The notes under the pieces are model-generated. The model did not search any database and was not told where the DNA came from. It saw only the letters and a list, made by a program, of their open reading frames with translations. A stretch of 14,870 bases of DNA from NCBI GenBank assembly GCA_016841125.1, contig JAENZU010000028.1:1-14870 (forward strand), in the 5' to 3' direction. Below, piece after piece: positions 1-9,500 of this stretch. A program made the translations under genes and the position numbers. This stretch comes from Melioribacter sp. GTDB taxonomy: Bacteria > Bacteroidota > Ignavibacteria > Ignavibacteriales > Melioribacteraceae. The stretch's first letter is position 1; each line of letters starts with the position of its first letter.

Positions 1-1554
1 TTCTTCATGCGTATAGCCCATAATATTGCAGAATGCTTTATTTATATTCAAGGTACCGTCAATTGCGGTCATGGATTTGCCGAGCGGAGAATTTTCGAAA
101 ACTCTTCTAAACTTCATTTCACTTTCTTCAAGAGATTTTTGAGAGGCATATTCATTCGATTGATCCCTGAATACTAAAACTACTCCTACTATTTTCCCGT
201 CATCATTTTTAATCGGGGCACCGCTATCGGCAATCGGTATTTCTTTTCCGTTTTTTGATACAAGAGCAGTATGATTTGCCAGTCCAACTACTTTGCCTTC
301 CTTTAAAACTTTCTGTGCTGGGTTTTCAACAGTATCTTTGGTTTTTTCATTAATAATATGAAAAACCGTTTCAAGACTTTTACCTTCAGCTTCACTTTCA
401 CTCCAACCCGTTAAATGCTCCGCTACCGGGTTCATCTTCTGAACATTCCCGCTTGCATCGGTTGTAATTACTGCATCACCAATGCTGTAAAGAATAGTTT
501 TAAATTCCTCCAGCGTTGCTCTGTATTCTTTTTCTTTAATAAATAACGTTCGGTAAATATTTTTTTGACGGGATGAATAAATCCACGCAACACCAATACC
601 CAAAATAAAAAGAATGAAGAGTATAAAAATAATTATGAAAACAGCCCGGAAATTGAGATCGGAGTAAATTTCACTTGAGTCTATTTTTGCAATCATAAAC
701 CAGGGAGTATTAGGAATTTCAGAAATATATGAAAGCACTTTTACGTTTCGATAATCGTCCCCTTCTGTAATTCCACGTTGACCTAAGATAGCTTTTACCG
801 CAGGCACGTTTGTCTCGGTCAAGGCAATTTTTAGTTTCATCGCGGTATTCTTTAAATGATGAAGTTCATTTAAAAAAAGTACACTGTCCCCCTCCTGCCT
901 GAATATTAATGTTTCGGCTGTCTTACTTTTTGTAGGCCATTCTTTTATAAGCGGATACAAATAATAATTGGGATCTACACGGAAAATAAGGACTGCAATT
1001 ACTCTACCATTTCCGTTAATTATAGGCGAAGCAACATCGTAATGAATTACGTTCTGCAACGGACAGATGTATAAATCCGAAAATGCGACTTCCTTAGTTT
1101 GGACAGCTTTTTTGACAACTCCAATAGGAATATAGATTTGTGATTCTTTGGGCGTGTTTACGTTAATTAAATTTTCACCCTCGAGTGAAGAAACAATAAT
1201 ATCTTCATAATTGTAATACTTTTTTACTAAATCTAAACGATCTCTTATGTCGCTTTTAAGTGATTCATCTTTTCTGCTCTTAAGCCATGCCTCAACCCCG
1301 TCGGCAAATAACTGCGATTGTGAAATTACCTTGATATCATTAGTTCTTTCATTCTGCCACTCAACAAGCTGATTAATTTTCAATTTGGAAATAGCTTTTA
1401 TTTCCTCGTGCTTGTTTTCTTCAATCAACTCGGCCTGGTAATTATAATAGACAAATCCCCCGGCAAAAATTAGAATTGTTATAAAGCCAGCAAGGGCTAT
1501 TACTTGCAATTTCTTAATATTTTTCTGTGAGCTTGCTTTATCAATATTCATCAT
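1..1554 (-). CDS. Membrane-bound sensor with Cache-like domain and tandem PAS domains (partial, C-terminus outside window)
   Basis: Translating the minus strand from ATG at 1554 gives 518 open residues that run off the left edge in frame. TM1 is at about residues 18-38 (VIALAGFITILIFAGGFVYY). Residues 39-300 are a periplasmic Cache-like sensor region, including a stretch reading HYDVASPIINGNGRVIAVL typical of the second half of such folds. TM2 is at about 303-326, followed by a short linker. A first PAS domain spans about 345-470 (ILYSIGDAVITTDASGNV, then NPVAEHLTGW and a PAC-like VLVFRDQSNE end), and a second PAS starts near 479 (FRRVFENSPLGKSMTAIDG). The family is normally a sensor histidine kinase or GGDEF protein that detects an extracellular ligand and signals inside; the output domain is not visible, so kinase is only the likeliest option. 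A second ATG at 1551 is an equally possible start; only a weak AGG lies upstream. No neighbour in this window looks like its response regulator. Confidence 0.88.
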   Translation of the reverse strand, partial: MMNIDKASSQKNIKKLQVIALAGFITILIFAGGFVYYNYQAELIEENKHEEIKAISKLKINQLVEWQNERTNDIKVISQSQLFADGVEAWLKSRKDESLKSDIRDRLDLVKKYYNYEDIIVSSLEGENLINVNTPKESQIYIPIGVVKKAVQTKEVAFSDLYICPLQNVIHYDVASPIINGNGRVIAVLIFRVDPNYYLYPLIKEWPTKSKTAETLIFRQEGDSVLFLNELHHLKNTAMKLKIALTETNVPAVKAILGQRGITEGDDYRNVKVLSYISEIPNTPWFMIAKIDSSEIYSDLNFRAVFIIIFILFILFILGIGVAWIYSSRQKNIYRTLFIKEKEYRATLEEFKTILYSIGDAVITTDASGNVQKMNPVAEHLTGWSESEAEGKSLETVFHIINEKTKDTVENPAQKVLKEGKVVGLANHTALVSKNGKEIPIADSGAPIKNDDGKIVGVVLVFRDQSNEYASQKSLEESEMKFRRVFENSPLGKSMTAIDGTLNINKAFCNIMGYTHEE

Positions 1555-2557
1555 AAGACCTATTAAATTTCATTTCAAAATAGTTGTTTTCTACTCGCTA
1601 TTTATTTTCAAATCAAATTCGGTTCTCCGACCAATAATATCCGATTCAAATTATTGATGCGTTTTACTATTCTACCAATGTAGTTAATAATACCTAATTA
1701 ATTTCATTTCTTTTTTGATTGACAAATATCCATGGGGGAAAAAGAGGTAATTTATTTCTATATTCGCTTTGATTGTTTGCCTACCGTGTAAAAGTAATCC
1801 GGTTTTCCTTTTACTACTACTCCCACCAAAATTGTTTTGTGAAAATTGAAGACATGAATATAAATTACATATATGAGTAAGAGTTTTATTCAGTAGTAAT
1901 GACGCTAATATTAAATGGAGAAATTTAGTAATAATAGATCGAATGGACGTAACGGTGGGAAAACTGAAAAATATATCTTTTTTATAACCGCTATTATGTA
2001 AAACAAATTTTGTTATTAGGTAATCTGTCTTATTAATAACAGGAAATAAATTAAATAATCCGGACGGCAGAAAATTACTTATCGAAACTTCCATTCTATA
2101 ATTGAACTCAATATTATTATAAATTGGAATTATCGTATGTCTCGATTGGTCTCTGCTCTGTTAATGAGTCTTAAAGTCTTACTAAACCTGCCTTGCTAAA
2201 ATGTTCTTAATTATCAAAAATGTTTTCCTTTGTAGAAGTAAAATAAACAGTTTTTACTCTATTACCTAAGGTTTTTTAGATATCGCAAATAATAATAAAT
2301 GATCAAAAAAAATTTTTCTCTAATTATATTGATTTTACAATTTTATTCTTATATTAAATGATGTATTTTTTTGAAATAACCTAATTGGGTCTTCCTGTTA
2401 TTCTTATCTTGATTCTTATTACTAAACTCCCTTTTATTAAGAGGTTATTTTGATAAATAATTAATGGTTATTAATTTAGCTGAATATATTTTTATCGATG
2501 AGGATTTTTATATTTAAGTAAAATGATAACAAAACAGTAAAATAGAGGAGGCAGAAT
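1555..2557. other. Gene-poor AT-rich intergenic region
   Basis: About 1 kb between the divergently transcribed sensor gene and the CBM48 gene. It is very AT-rich with frequent stops in all frames. The only longer open stretch (2094 down to 1684, minus) has no ribosome binding site, and its product resembles no family I recognise. I see no tRNA, no strong terminator hairpin and no obvious repeat. It must hold the promoters for both flanking genes, but I cannot place them with confidence. Confidence 0.6.
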
Positions 2558-2866
2558 ATGTCTATCAAAAAACAATACTTTAAGACAAAAGATGTTGTTA
2601 AGGTAACATTTAAGATTCCAAAAGAAGTTGGTAAAAATTACAAAAACGCAAGCTTAGTCGGCGACTTCAATAATTGGAATCACAAGAAAAACAAACTTAA
2701 AAAATTAAAAGACGGTTCTTTTTCATTGATCGAAGAATTTGAAAAAGGTAAAGAATACCAGTTCAGATATCTATTAGACGGAAAAGATTGGTCGAATGAT
2801 GAGGACGCTGATAAGAATGTAACAACACATTTCGGCGATTCCAAAAATTCTGTGTTGGTACTCTAA
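2558..2866 (+). CDS. Stand-alone CBM48 / isoamylase N-terminal (glycogen-binding) domain protein
   Basis: The 102-residue protein is almost entirely one early-set carbohydrate-binding module of the CBM48/AMPK-beta type. Visible hallmarks are ASLVGDFNNWN (residues 31-41, the first strands and the sugar-binding turn), a GSF strand near 53-55, and YQFRYLLDGKDWSNDEDAD (67-85), which matches the canonical G-x-Y-x-Y-K-F-x-V-D-G-x-W pattern. There is no signal peptide and no catalytic domain; such modules usually precede a glycoside hydrolase or branching-enzyme barrel. The start is fixed by AGAGGAGG at 2544-2551, seven bases before ATG. It is a monocistronic unit closed by a strong terminator 25 bases after the stop. 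It probably binds glycogen or another alpha-glucan in the cytoplasm, possibly as a regulatory or targeting subunit; that role is inference. Confidence 0.88.
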   Translation: MSIKKQYFKTKDVVKVTFKIPKEVGKNYKNASLVGDFNNWNHKKNKLKKLKDGSFSLIEEFEKGKEYQFRYLLDGKDWSNDEDADKNVTTHFGDSKNSVLVL

Positions 2867-2890
2867 ACGTACCGCACTTTTAAATAGATT

Positions 2891-2917
2891 CCCCGCTTCG
2901 GCGGGGTTTTTATTTTT
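2891..2917 (+). terminator. Rho-independent terminator of the CBM48 gene
   Basis: Perfect 6-bp GC stem CCCCGC (2891-2896) and GCGGGG (2901-2906) with a TTCG tetraloop, followed by TTTTTATTTTT. It separates the CBM48 gene from the downstream SDR gene, which therefore needs its own promoter or readthrough. Confidence 0.93.
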
Positions 2918-2931
2918 AAAGGATTGAATAA

Positions 2932-3744
2932 ATGAAAGAAAATATTTCCATTATCGGCTGCGGATGGTTTGGGCTGCCTCTTGGTGAATTGCTTTTAAGT
3001 GAAGGCTTTTACATTAAGGGAAGCACAACAACGCCGGCTAAAATAACTCATCTTTATGAAATTGGAATTGAACCATATTTATTCGATGCCGGCAAATCAG
3101 ATTCCGAAAATTCAACCTCACTTTTTGATGCGGATGTAATAATCATTAATATTCCGCCCGGCAGAGGATCTGATGAAATAATTTCTTACTCATCGAAAAT
3201 TAAAAATATTATTACTCACGCCCGCAATTCTAAACTTTTGCCAAAGATTATTTTTGTTAGTTCGACATCTGTTTATGGAAATATAAATGGATTAGTGGAC
3301 GAATCCGAAATGATTAAACCTATATCGGAATCAGCGCAAAAAATTGCCGACGCTGAGGAGATCATAAAAAATTCCGGTTTTGATTTCATCATATTAAGAT
3401 TTGCAGGGTTGGTCGGTAAGGACAGGCATCCTGTAAAATACTTATCTGGCAGAAAAAATGTATCCGATCCAAGCGCTCCCGTAAATTTAATTCATTTAGA
3501 GGACTGCATAGGAATTGTTAGGCTGCTTATTGAAAACCAATCTTGGAATGAGGTGTTTAATTGCTGTGCCGATGAACATCCCGCGAGAAAAGAGTTTTAC
3601 ACAAAAGCTGCATTGCAGATGGGATTGGAGCCGCCCGAATTTATTGAAGTTACAGAATCCTTTGGAAAAATTATTTCGAGTGTAAAACTTAAGAAAATAT
3701 TGAATTATAAATTTGTGTACCCCTCCCCATTTGATTTTAAATAA
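2932..3744 (+). CDS. YeeZ-like NAD(P)-binding SDR family protein
   Basis: 270 residues with an N-terminal Rossmann fold: glycine motif GCGWFG at 9-14, then acidic/basic turns, DVIIINIPP at 68-76 and the strand IIFVSSTSVYGN at 106-117. Conserved family blocks include FAGLVGKDRHP (157-167), NLIHLEDCIG (185-194), and NCCADEHPARKEFY near 210-223. As I remember it, E. coli YeeZ shares these blocks (AGLVG..RHP, VNLVHLEDVIG, C-A-x-x-HPAR). As in YeeZ, the classical SDR YxxxK catalytic pair is not obvious: the expected region reads SESAQKIADAEE. Cofactor binding is therefore well supported, but a dehydrogenase or epimerase reaction is not, and no substrate can be named. The start is supported by AAAGGA about 8 bases upstream. 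The gene is convergent with the next gene. Confidence 0.88.
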   Translation: MKENISIIGCGWFGLPLGELLLSEGFYIKGSTTTPAKITHLYEIGIEPYLFDAGKSDSENSTSLFDADVIIINIPPGRGSDEIISYSSKIKNIITHARNSKLLPKIIFVSSTSVYGNINGLVDESEMIKPISESAQKIADAEEIIKNSGFDFIILRFAGLVGKDRHPVKYLSGRKNVSDPSAPVNLIHLEDCIGIVRLLIENQSWNEVFNCCADEHPARKEFYTKAALQMGLEPPEFIEVTESFGKIISSVKLKKILNYKFVYPSPFDFK

Positions 3745-3772
3745 AAAAAAGGGAAGCCGATCGACTTCCCTT
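3743..3772 (-). terminator. Terminator for the small beta-barrel gene, between convergent genes
   Basis: Stem AAGGGAAG (3749-3756) and CTTCCCTT (3765-3772) with an 8-base loop. Read on the minus strand it is followed by a long T tract (A-run at 3743-3750 on plus), so it best serves the minus-strand gene ending at 3792. On the plus strand only a weak A-rich then T-rich tail (3773-3788) follows, so it may also stop the SDR transcript less efficiently. Confidence 0.85.
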
Positions 3773-3791
3773 AAAAAAGATTTTTTATAAA

Positions 3792-4358
3792 TTAAAAATG
3801 AACTACTGCACCAACGCCAATATTAATAAATCCTGAAGAACTGCCTGAGGTTGAAATTATATTGTATTGAGCATTCAATTCGAGATCTATTTTTGGAGAT
3901 ACTTCATAGTAAGTACCGCCGCCGAAACCGAAACCGAATTCAGAGGTGGATTCCGACCTTGTGCCACCAATTGTCTGCCCGGTCAAAGGATTTGTAAAAG
4001 AGGGTGTGACAATATCCATACTTAAGAAGTGCAATCCTAATTCAGCAGCACCGTAGGGTTTCAATTTTCCTTTACCTGCCACATACCTAGCTCCTACCAT
4101 TGCTGGAACTGAGTTAAATTTCATATTATCGTTAACTTCTCCGGTCCAAGTTAAATAACCTGATTTTAACGTAACTTGAATATTTTCTGTAGCATTATAG
4201 ATACCTGCAACTAATCCGCCGAATCCCATCTTGTAAGCATCTCCGAAAGTACCCATCGGTAAAGCAACGTCACCATTAACACTAACTGCAAATTTTCCTT
4301 GTGCATTTAAAGATACAGCAATTAACAGTACAGAAATTATTGCGAAAAGTTTTTTCAT
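3792..4358 (-). CDS. Small outer-membrane beta-barrel protein
   Basis: 188 residues. The signal peptide is MKKLFAIISVLLIAVSLNA, with likely cleavage before Q20. The mature part alternates polar and hydrophobic residues with Gly and aromatic-rich strands (for example GFGFGGGTYYEV and INIGVGAVVHF) and ends in a C-terminal phenylalanine, a usual signal for insertion by the BAM machinery. Length and pattern fit the OmpA-like/OmpW-like eight-stranded barrels (outer membrane protein beta-barrel domain). No transported substrate can be inferred. The start has AGGAG at 4366-4370, about seven bases upstream. It is a single-gene unit with its own terminator. Confidence 0.85.
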   Translation of the reverse strand: MKKLFAIISVLLIAVSLNAQGKFAVSVNGDVALPMGTFGDAYKMGFGGLVAGIYNATENIQVTLKSGYLTWTGEVNDNMKFNSVPAMVGARYVAGKGKLKPYGAAELGLHFLSMDIVTPSFTNPLTGQTIGGTRSESTSEFGFGFGGGTYYEVSPKIDLELNAQYNIISTSGSSSGFINIGVGAVVHF

Positions 4359-4615
4359 TTCTTTACTCCTTAAATTATGAATAAATCAATTTTTGTACAC
4401 TTGCAACATCACGAATAAACTGAAATAAGTCAACCGCACGAGGGTTATTTGTTTAAAATCTATCCAACTATTGTACGAATTCGGAGTTTATTCGGATATT
4501 ACATCAATAAGTAATTGATAGATTAAACTTGTTCTTATTTGTGTATGATACAAAACACAAACTCAAAAGTAAAATTTCATTACCTTTTTGACAAATTTTT
4601 TGATAGAGGAAATAT

Positions 4616-4807
4616 ATGCAGCAGCTAACACTTAAAATGGCAAACAGCATCGCTAATAAATATTTCGCTTTGTTAATTCAAAAGTACAGTGAATGCGGAT
4701 ATCAATTTGAAATAATTTGCAGAAAAAATTTAAGCGGTAATCATTTTTTTATGAAATTTTCAGATGGCACCGACGCTAAATTTTATGAAATAAGACACAT
4801 AAATTAG
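4616..4807 (+). CDS. Small hypothetical protein
   Basis: 63 residues, not recognised. It is preceded by AGAGGA (4605-4610), five bases before ATG, which supports translation. The product is mixed alpha/beta in character, with a likely N-terminal helix (LTLKMANSIANKYFALLIQK) and a C-terminal two-strand stretch (HFFMKFSDGTDAKFYEI). There is no signal peptide or membrane segment, and two cysteines (27 and 35) are not arranged as a metal motif. It lies 138 bases upstream of the FadL-like gene in the same direction without an intervening terminator, so co-transcription is possible. Confidence 0.55.
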   Translation: MQQLTLKMANSIANKYFALLIQKYSECGYQFEIICRKNLSGNHFFMKFSDGTDAKFYEIRHIN

Positions 4808-4945
4808 AATCTAGTTACTTATCCAGCATTTAAATTAAAATTCATTTCCTTTCTATTATTGCGGGCAAATCAATAAATATGTAATTTCATTCCGGTTTAC
4901 AATTCAACTTATAATCTTAACTAACCAGGAAAATTATAATTTCTA

Positions 4946-6445
4946 ATGAATAAGTTTCTTCTGCTAATAGTATTTTCAGCAATTTGGATTTCTGTTATCA
5001 CTGCGCAGGATCAGCATTACTGGAATATTATGGGGGGTACAAGATCTGCCCTTATGGGAGGAATTGTTGTTGGAGGAGTGAGAGACAACAGCGCTACTTT
5101 TTACAACCCCGGAGCATTAGGATTTATTAATTTCCGCGGGCATACAATCAGCGCAACAGCTTATCATCTGGATAGGCTGCTAATTGAGAATGGTGCCGGT
5201 AATGGACTCGACATTAGTTCGAATCAATTAAATATTATTCCAACTATGGCTGCCGGAGCTTTTGATATCCCCATTTTGAATATCGGACCAATAATCTACA
5301 CGCTTATTACAAAAGTATATTCGTCTGTTAAATCATCTGCGAGGACCGAGACAATCGCAGATATAATTCCAACTATTAAAAATGGATTGCATATCGGCAA
5401 CAACCAATTCGTCGATACATTCAACGGACCGGAAGAATACTCAGCGCAATATTTCCTCGATGTATTTGTCGAAGAATATTGGGGCGGGCTGAGTTATGCA
5501 AAAAAACTGAATGATAATATTTCAATTGGATTCACCGGTTTCGGGGCTTATACCGGCCGCACTCAAAATCAAAGTGTTACTAATTTTGCGTACGACCCCA
5601 AAACAACTCAAGCCGCCAACTCAAGATTTTTACAATATGTCGATTTTTGGAGTTTAAGATTTATCGGAAAATTTGGCGTTGCATTAGATTTCAGTAAAAT
5701 TAAAGCCGGATTAACTGTGACAGCGCCGAGTATAAATTTATTTGGTACTGCCAATGTAAACAGCGAAATAGCATCCGGTAAAATATTGATAGTTAAAAAT
5801 CCTACAACCGGTGAAAATATCCCGATCGATATTGTCGCCTCCGACCGACAGGAAAGACTTTCGGTGAAATTTAAATCGCCTATGTCAATCGCTGCCGGTG
5901 TTCAATTCGGGGCATCAGAAAGATTGAGATTTTCCTTTGCCGCAGAATGGTTTTTAAAACAAGACAGATACACAATAATAAATCCGGGTTCTAACCCCTA
6001 TTTCCAAGATATCCCAGAATTAGCTAATGATCCGACTCTCGACAGTCAAGTTCTATTAAAAGTTGAAGATGAATCCCGCTCGGTTCTAAATTGTGGTGCT
6101 GCTGCGGAATATAGTCTTTTCAGCGATATTAAAACTTATCTGAGTTTTCGAACTGATTATAAATCCACCACTAATTTTGATACGAAAGGAATACATTTAG
6201 GCTTTTCGGATTGGAATATTTATCATTTTACTACCGGGGCTGTTTATTCTGATGAATCGAATAGATTGGGCATTGGGTTTAAGTTCAGTTTCGGCAAAAA
6301 TGATAATTTAAGTCAGATTATAAATATTACAGAACCTCAAATTGGAGCCGGTCAATTTCTGATGCTGGGTAGAAAAGAAAGATCTAAAAGTAAGTATCTT
6401 AATTTTGGAGTGATTCTTTCCTATACAATTTTATTAGCAGATTAA
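4946..6445 (+). CDS. FadL/OmpP1-like outer-membrane protein
   Basis: 499 residues with signal peptide MNKFLLLIVFSAIWISVITA and probable cleavage before Q21. The mature N-terminus carries GGTRSALMGGIVVGGVRDNS and ATFYNPGALGF (residues 30-60), the typical R-x-x-x-M-G-x-A-x-x-x-x-D-x-x-x-x-x-x-N-P-G/A-A-L opening of the OmpP1/FadL/TodX and PorV-like barrels. The rest shows alternating strands (LSYAKKLNDNISIGFTGFG, LSVKFKSPMSIAAGVQFG, LRFSFAAEWFLK) as in a barrel of around 14 strands. The family transports hydrophobic compounds across the outer membrane or, in the PorV branch, acts with T9SS; which applies here is unknown. A perfect TATAAT (4910-4915) lies about 30 bases before the start, but the only TTTACA is too close to be its -35. 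The ribosome site AGGAAAA is rather far (about 12 bases). Confidence 0.8.
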   Translation: MNKFLLLIVFSAIWISVITAQDQHYWNIMGGTRSALMGGIVVGGVRDNSATFYNPGALGFINFRGHTISATAYHLDRLLIENGAGNGLDISSNQLNIIPTMAAGAFDIPILNIGPIIYTLITKVYSSVKSSARTETIADIIPTIKNGLHIGNNQFVDTFNGPEEYSAQYFLDVFVEEYWGGLSYAKKLNDNISIGFTGFGAYTGRTQNQSVTNFAYDPKTTQAANSRFLQYVDFWSLRFIGKFGVALDFSKIKAGLTVTAPSINLFGTANVNSEIASGKILIVKNPTTGENIPIDIVASDRQERLSVKFKSPMSIAAGVQFGASERLRFSFAAEWFLKQDRYTIINPGSNPYFQDIPELANDPTLDSQVLLKVEDESRSVLNCGAAAEYSLFSDIKTYLSFRTDYKSTTNFDTKGIHLGFSDWNIYHFTTGAVYSDESNRLGIGFKFSFGKNDNLSQIINITEPQIGAGQFLMLGRKERSKSKYLNFGVILSYTILLAD

Positions 6446-6513
6446 AATATTACGGTATTCAACAATTTATCCTTTCTCTACCGGTCTTCGCATTTTACCT
6501 TTCACCCCTGTAC

Positions 6514-6547
6514 AAAAAAAAAGCCCGGCAACACAATTACCGGGCTT
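6514..6547 (-). terminator. Terminator of the large T9SS surface-protein gene
   Basis: Perfect 8-bp stem AAGCCCGG (6521-6528) and CCGGGCTT (6540-6547) with an 11-base loop. On the minus strand it is followed by nine Ts (A-run 6514-6522 on plus). It lies 21 bases after the stop codon of the minus-strand gene. On the plus strand no T tract follows, so it is not a good stop for the FadL-like gene. Confidence 0.9.
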
Positions 6548-6568
6548 AAAGAAAAGGAAATTCAAGTA

Positions 6569-9500
6569 TTACTTGAGCAGCAAAAGCTTTTTGGTCTCGG
6601 CATATTTGCCGGCAGTAAGGGAATAAAAATATATACCGCTGCTGAGACTTGATGCATCAAATTCGACTTCGTGTAACCCGCTTTTCATATTTTTATTCAG
6701 CAGAGTAGAAACTTCCTGACCAAGAATATTGAATATTTTTAGAGTAATTGTTTCGTCTTCCGGAATGCTGAATTTTATTGTGGTAGTAGGATTAAACGGA
6801 TTCGGGTAATTTTGGAATAAGCTGAATTCAATAGGCATCCCATTTTCAGCATTAACAGAAGTTATAGATGCATCCGCTCTGTAGAGGTTTCCATCTGCAG
6901 CAGCAGCATATACATAATTGATCGATTCGGAATGAGAGTTATCGATCAGCAGTGTATTTAATCCTGCCCCGGACAAACCAACAGGTATCCAGGAATCGCC
7001 GTAAGTTGAAGACAAGAAAATTCCGGTAGAATATGAGCAGGCATAAATGTTATCGTCAATATCTACATCAACAGAATAAATATAATAGGCAACAAAATTA
7101 GCTTTTGTCCATGCGCCGTCTTTCATGTAATGAAGACCGTCGCCGTAGGTTGCGGCATAAATATAATCGTTCGAAGTTACTGCAACATCCCAAACAAGCG
7201 GGTAGTTCAATCCGGTGGAAAGCCAAGTATCGCCGGAATATTTTATTACGCCCGCACCGTAAGTTCCGGCTACGATGTCTCCGTTTGAAAGAGATTTAAT
7301 AGATGTGATAACTAAATTAGGAATATTATTATTCATTTCTGACCAGTTTACTCCGCCGTCCTCGGATTTAAAAACACCGTTATTCCAAGTTCCGGCATAA
7401 AGTATCCCGCCGTTATTATGCAGAGTTCTCACATCCAAATTTTGAAGGGAAGTTCTTTCCCATGTTGAGTTATTTACAAATTCGAAAACGCCCTGTTCGG
7501 TACCGGCAAAAAGAATTCCAGAGTTATTAAATTCCAAACTCCAGATATAAGCTGCCGGCATACCATCGTTTACAATCACCCAACTGCTGCCGCCGTCTAT
7601 TGATTTATAAATTCTACCGTCCGAAGTTCCGGTGTAAATTGCGTCGTCGTTCCCGACAGCCATTGAATAAACCGGGGCTCCGCCGGTATGGCTCGGCAGA
7701 ATTGTCCAATTGTTGTTTCCATTCGCCACTGTTTCGTTAAGCGTAATTGAAACCGAAGATAAATTGTTGCTTTCATCGCTGTCGGTTTGGTCAACATTTG
7801 TTATTTCAGCAGTATTCGTTATAAATTCATTTAGAGGTACATTTCCAACAAATTTAACATTGTTAAATTGACCGGAGCCTGTCAAATTTTTGAAAATTGC
7901 CTGTCCGTTTACCACACCGCTTGGGAACTGGCAATCGGCTTTGGGAGCTAAAATTGCACCTGTTACATCAATACCTGAAATATGAAGATCCTTTGCCTGA
8001 TAAAAATTGTAGATCACGTTTTGGATTGAAGTGCCGCCGATAGTTAGTCCGCCGCTCCAGCTAACATTATCACCTTTAATATTTACTACAACTACCGCAC
8101 CGTTTGGAACATTGATAACAACATTATTGGCATTAGATAAATCTGTCCCTTCAACCAAAAATATATTTTTTTGCGCATCACTGCCATTAAGCAGCAATAG
8201 CCCGTTATCAAAAACTGTAGGCATATTAGCCTGCATACCTTTTAATGTTTGCGACACATTTTTGAGATAACTCATCGCTTCGGAAAAATTAACCGGCTCA
8301 TCTTTACGCAGTTCCCCGTCGACAGTAACTAACGGCTGAGGCAAATTTGTAGTTTTGCTGTAGACGGCGTTGCCGTTAAAAACTCTGCCGCTGATAAACT
8401 CTAAATTTTTTCCTGCAATCAGAACATCACCCGAGTAACCCGGCAGCTTATCGCCAACGCTGTAATTTGATAGTGAAATATCTCTGCCGGCTGCAATTTT
8501 ACCTTCAGTATCGGAGGTTGGCTGCGTAATATCCTTTCCGACAAAAAGATTGTAATCCGAAGCAATTCCTAAATCTATTATTGTAGTATTAAAATTTGAA
8601 TAACTTACTTGAACAGAAACATTTATTTGAACCGTCTGTCCGTTCGGGATTGCACCAATCTCCCATAGCCCGGTAACCGGATCATAAGTTCCGCTTGCGG
8701 TTTCAAAATTAGTTATTGTGAGGGATTCCGGTATCAGGTCGGTCAACACAACCCCGGTTGCATCTCCCGGACCATTATTCAAAACAGATACAGTGTAAGT
8801 AACTGTTTCGCCATCTTCGGGATTTGTATTATTAACTACTTTAAGAACTTCGAGATCAACGGTTTGAGCTTGAGGAGGATCGCAAACCCAGGGATACCAA
8901 TAATAATCCAGCCCAATCCCATTGTGAATAGGATTACCGTTTGCATTAAGAACATTTGCACCAAAGTGAATTTCAACTTTTTCATCGCCTGTTTTAATTC
9001 CGGGCCACATTCCTGTTATAGAAAATGTGTCATCACCGGTTACCCATATTGATGCATAATGAGTCGCAGTTCCGTACGGGTTATCCTGTGGATGAACAAT
9101 TCTCCAGGTAGTTTGAACTCTTGCAACTGTAAGTTCGGGACTTAAATCTACCCAGCCTTCAACAGTAATTTCTTGTGCATCGTACAAACAAATTGCAGAG
9201 TCCGAAGCATAAAATCCGCCTTCCCAATCAGTAATCGGCTGAGGAGTATCGAGAGGACAAGTAAGATATCCGTTGTTTTGAGTTCCGTTATCAAAATTAT
9301 TATTTATTGCATCTGCCGCTCCGCCTATATCCGAATATGAATAACCGTTGTTTCCGCCTCCGGTTAGAGCCTGCTCTGCCAATTGAATAAATTGACTTAC
9401 TGTCATTCCGAAAAAGGGAGAGTTTTGATCATCAATTACTAAATTCTGAAGATCCCTGTTATTTGATCCGATAACACCGGCTTTGTCGAATTCGATATTA

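Noticed and set aside
1684..2094. 136-residue open frame on the minus strand
   Set aside because: No ribosome binding site, residue make-up of random AT-rich DNA, no recognised motif. Possibly a decayed gene, but I cannot support it.
4412..4494. 10-bp inverted repeat CGAATAAACT / AGTTTATTCG with a 63-base gap upstream of the small barrel gene
   Set aside because: Perfect, but AT-rich and far apart; it may be an operator pair but chance is likely and nothing else supports it.
7105..9052. Several short open frames within the T9SS gene (7105-7299, 7597-7797, 8031-8270, 8864-9052)
   Set aside because: Shadows of the clearly coding minus frame.
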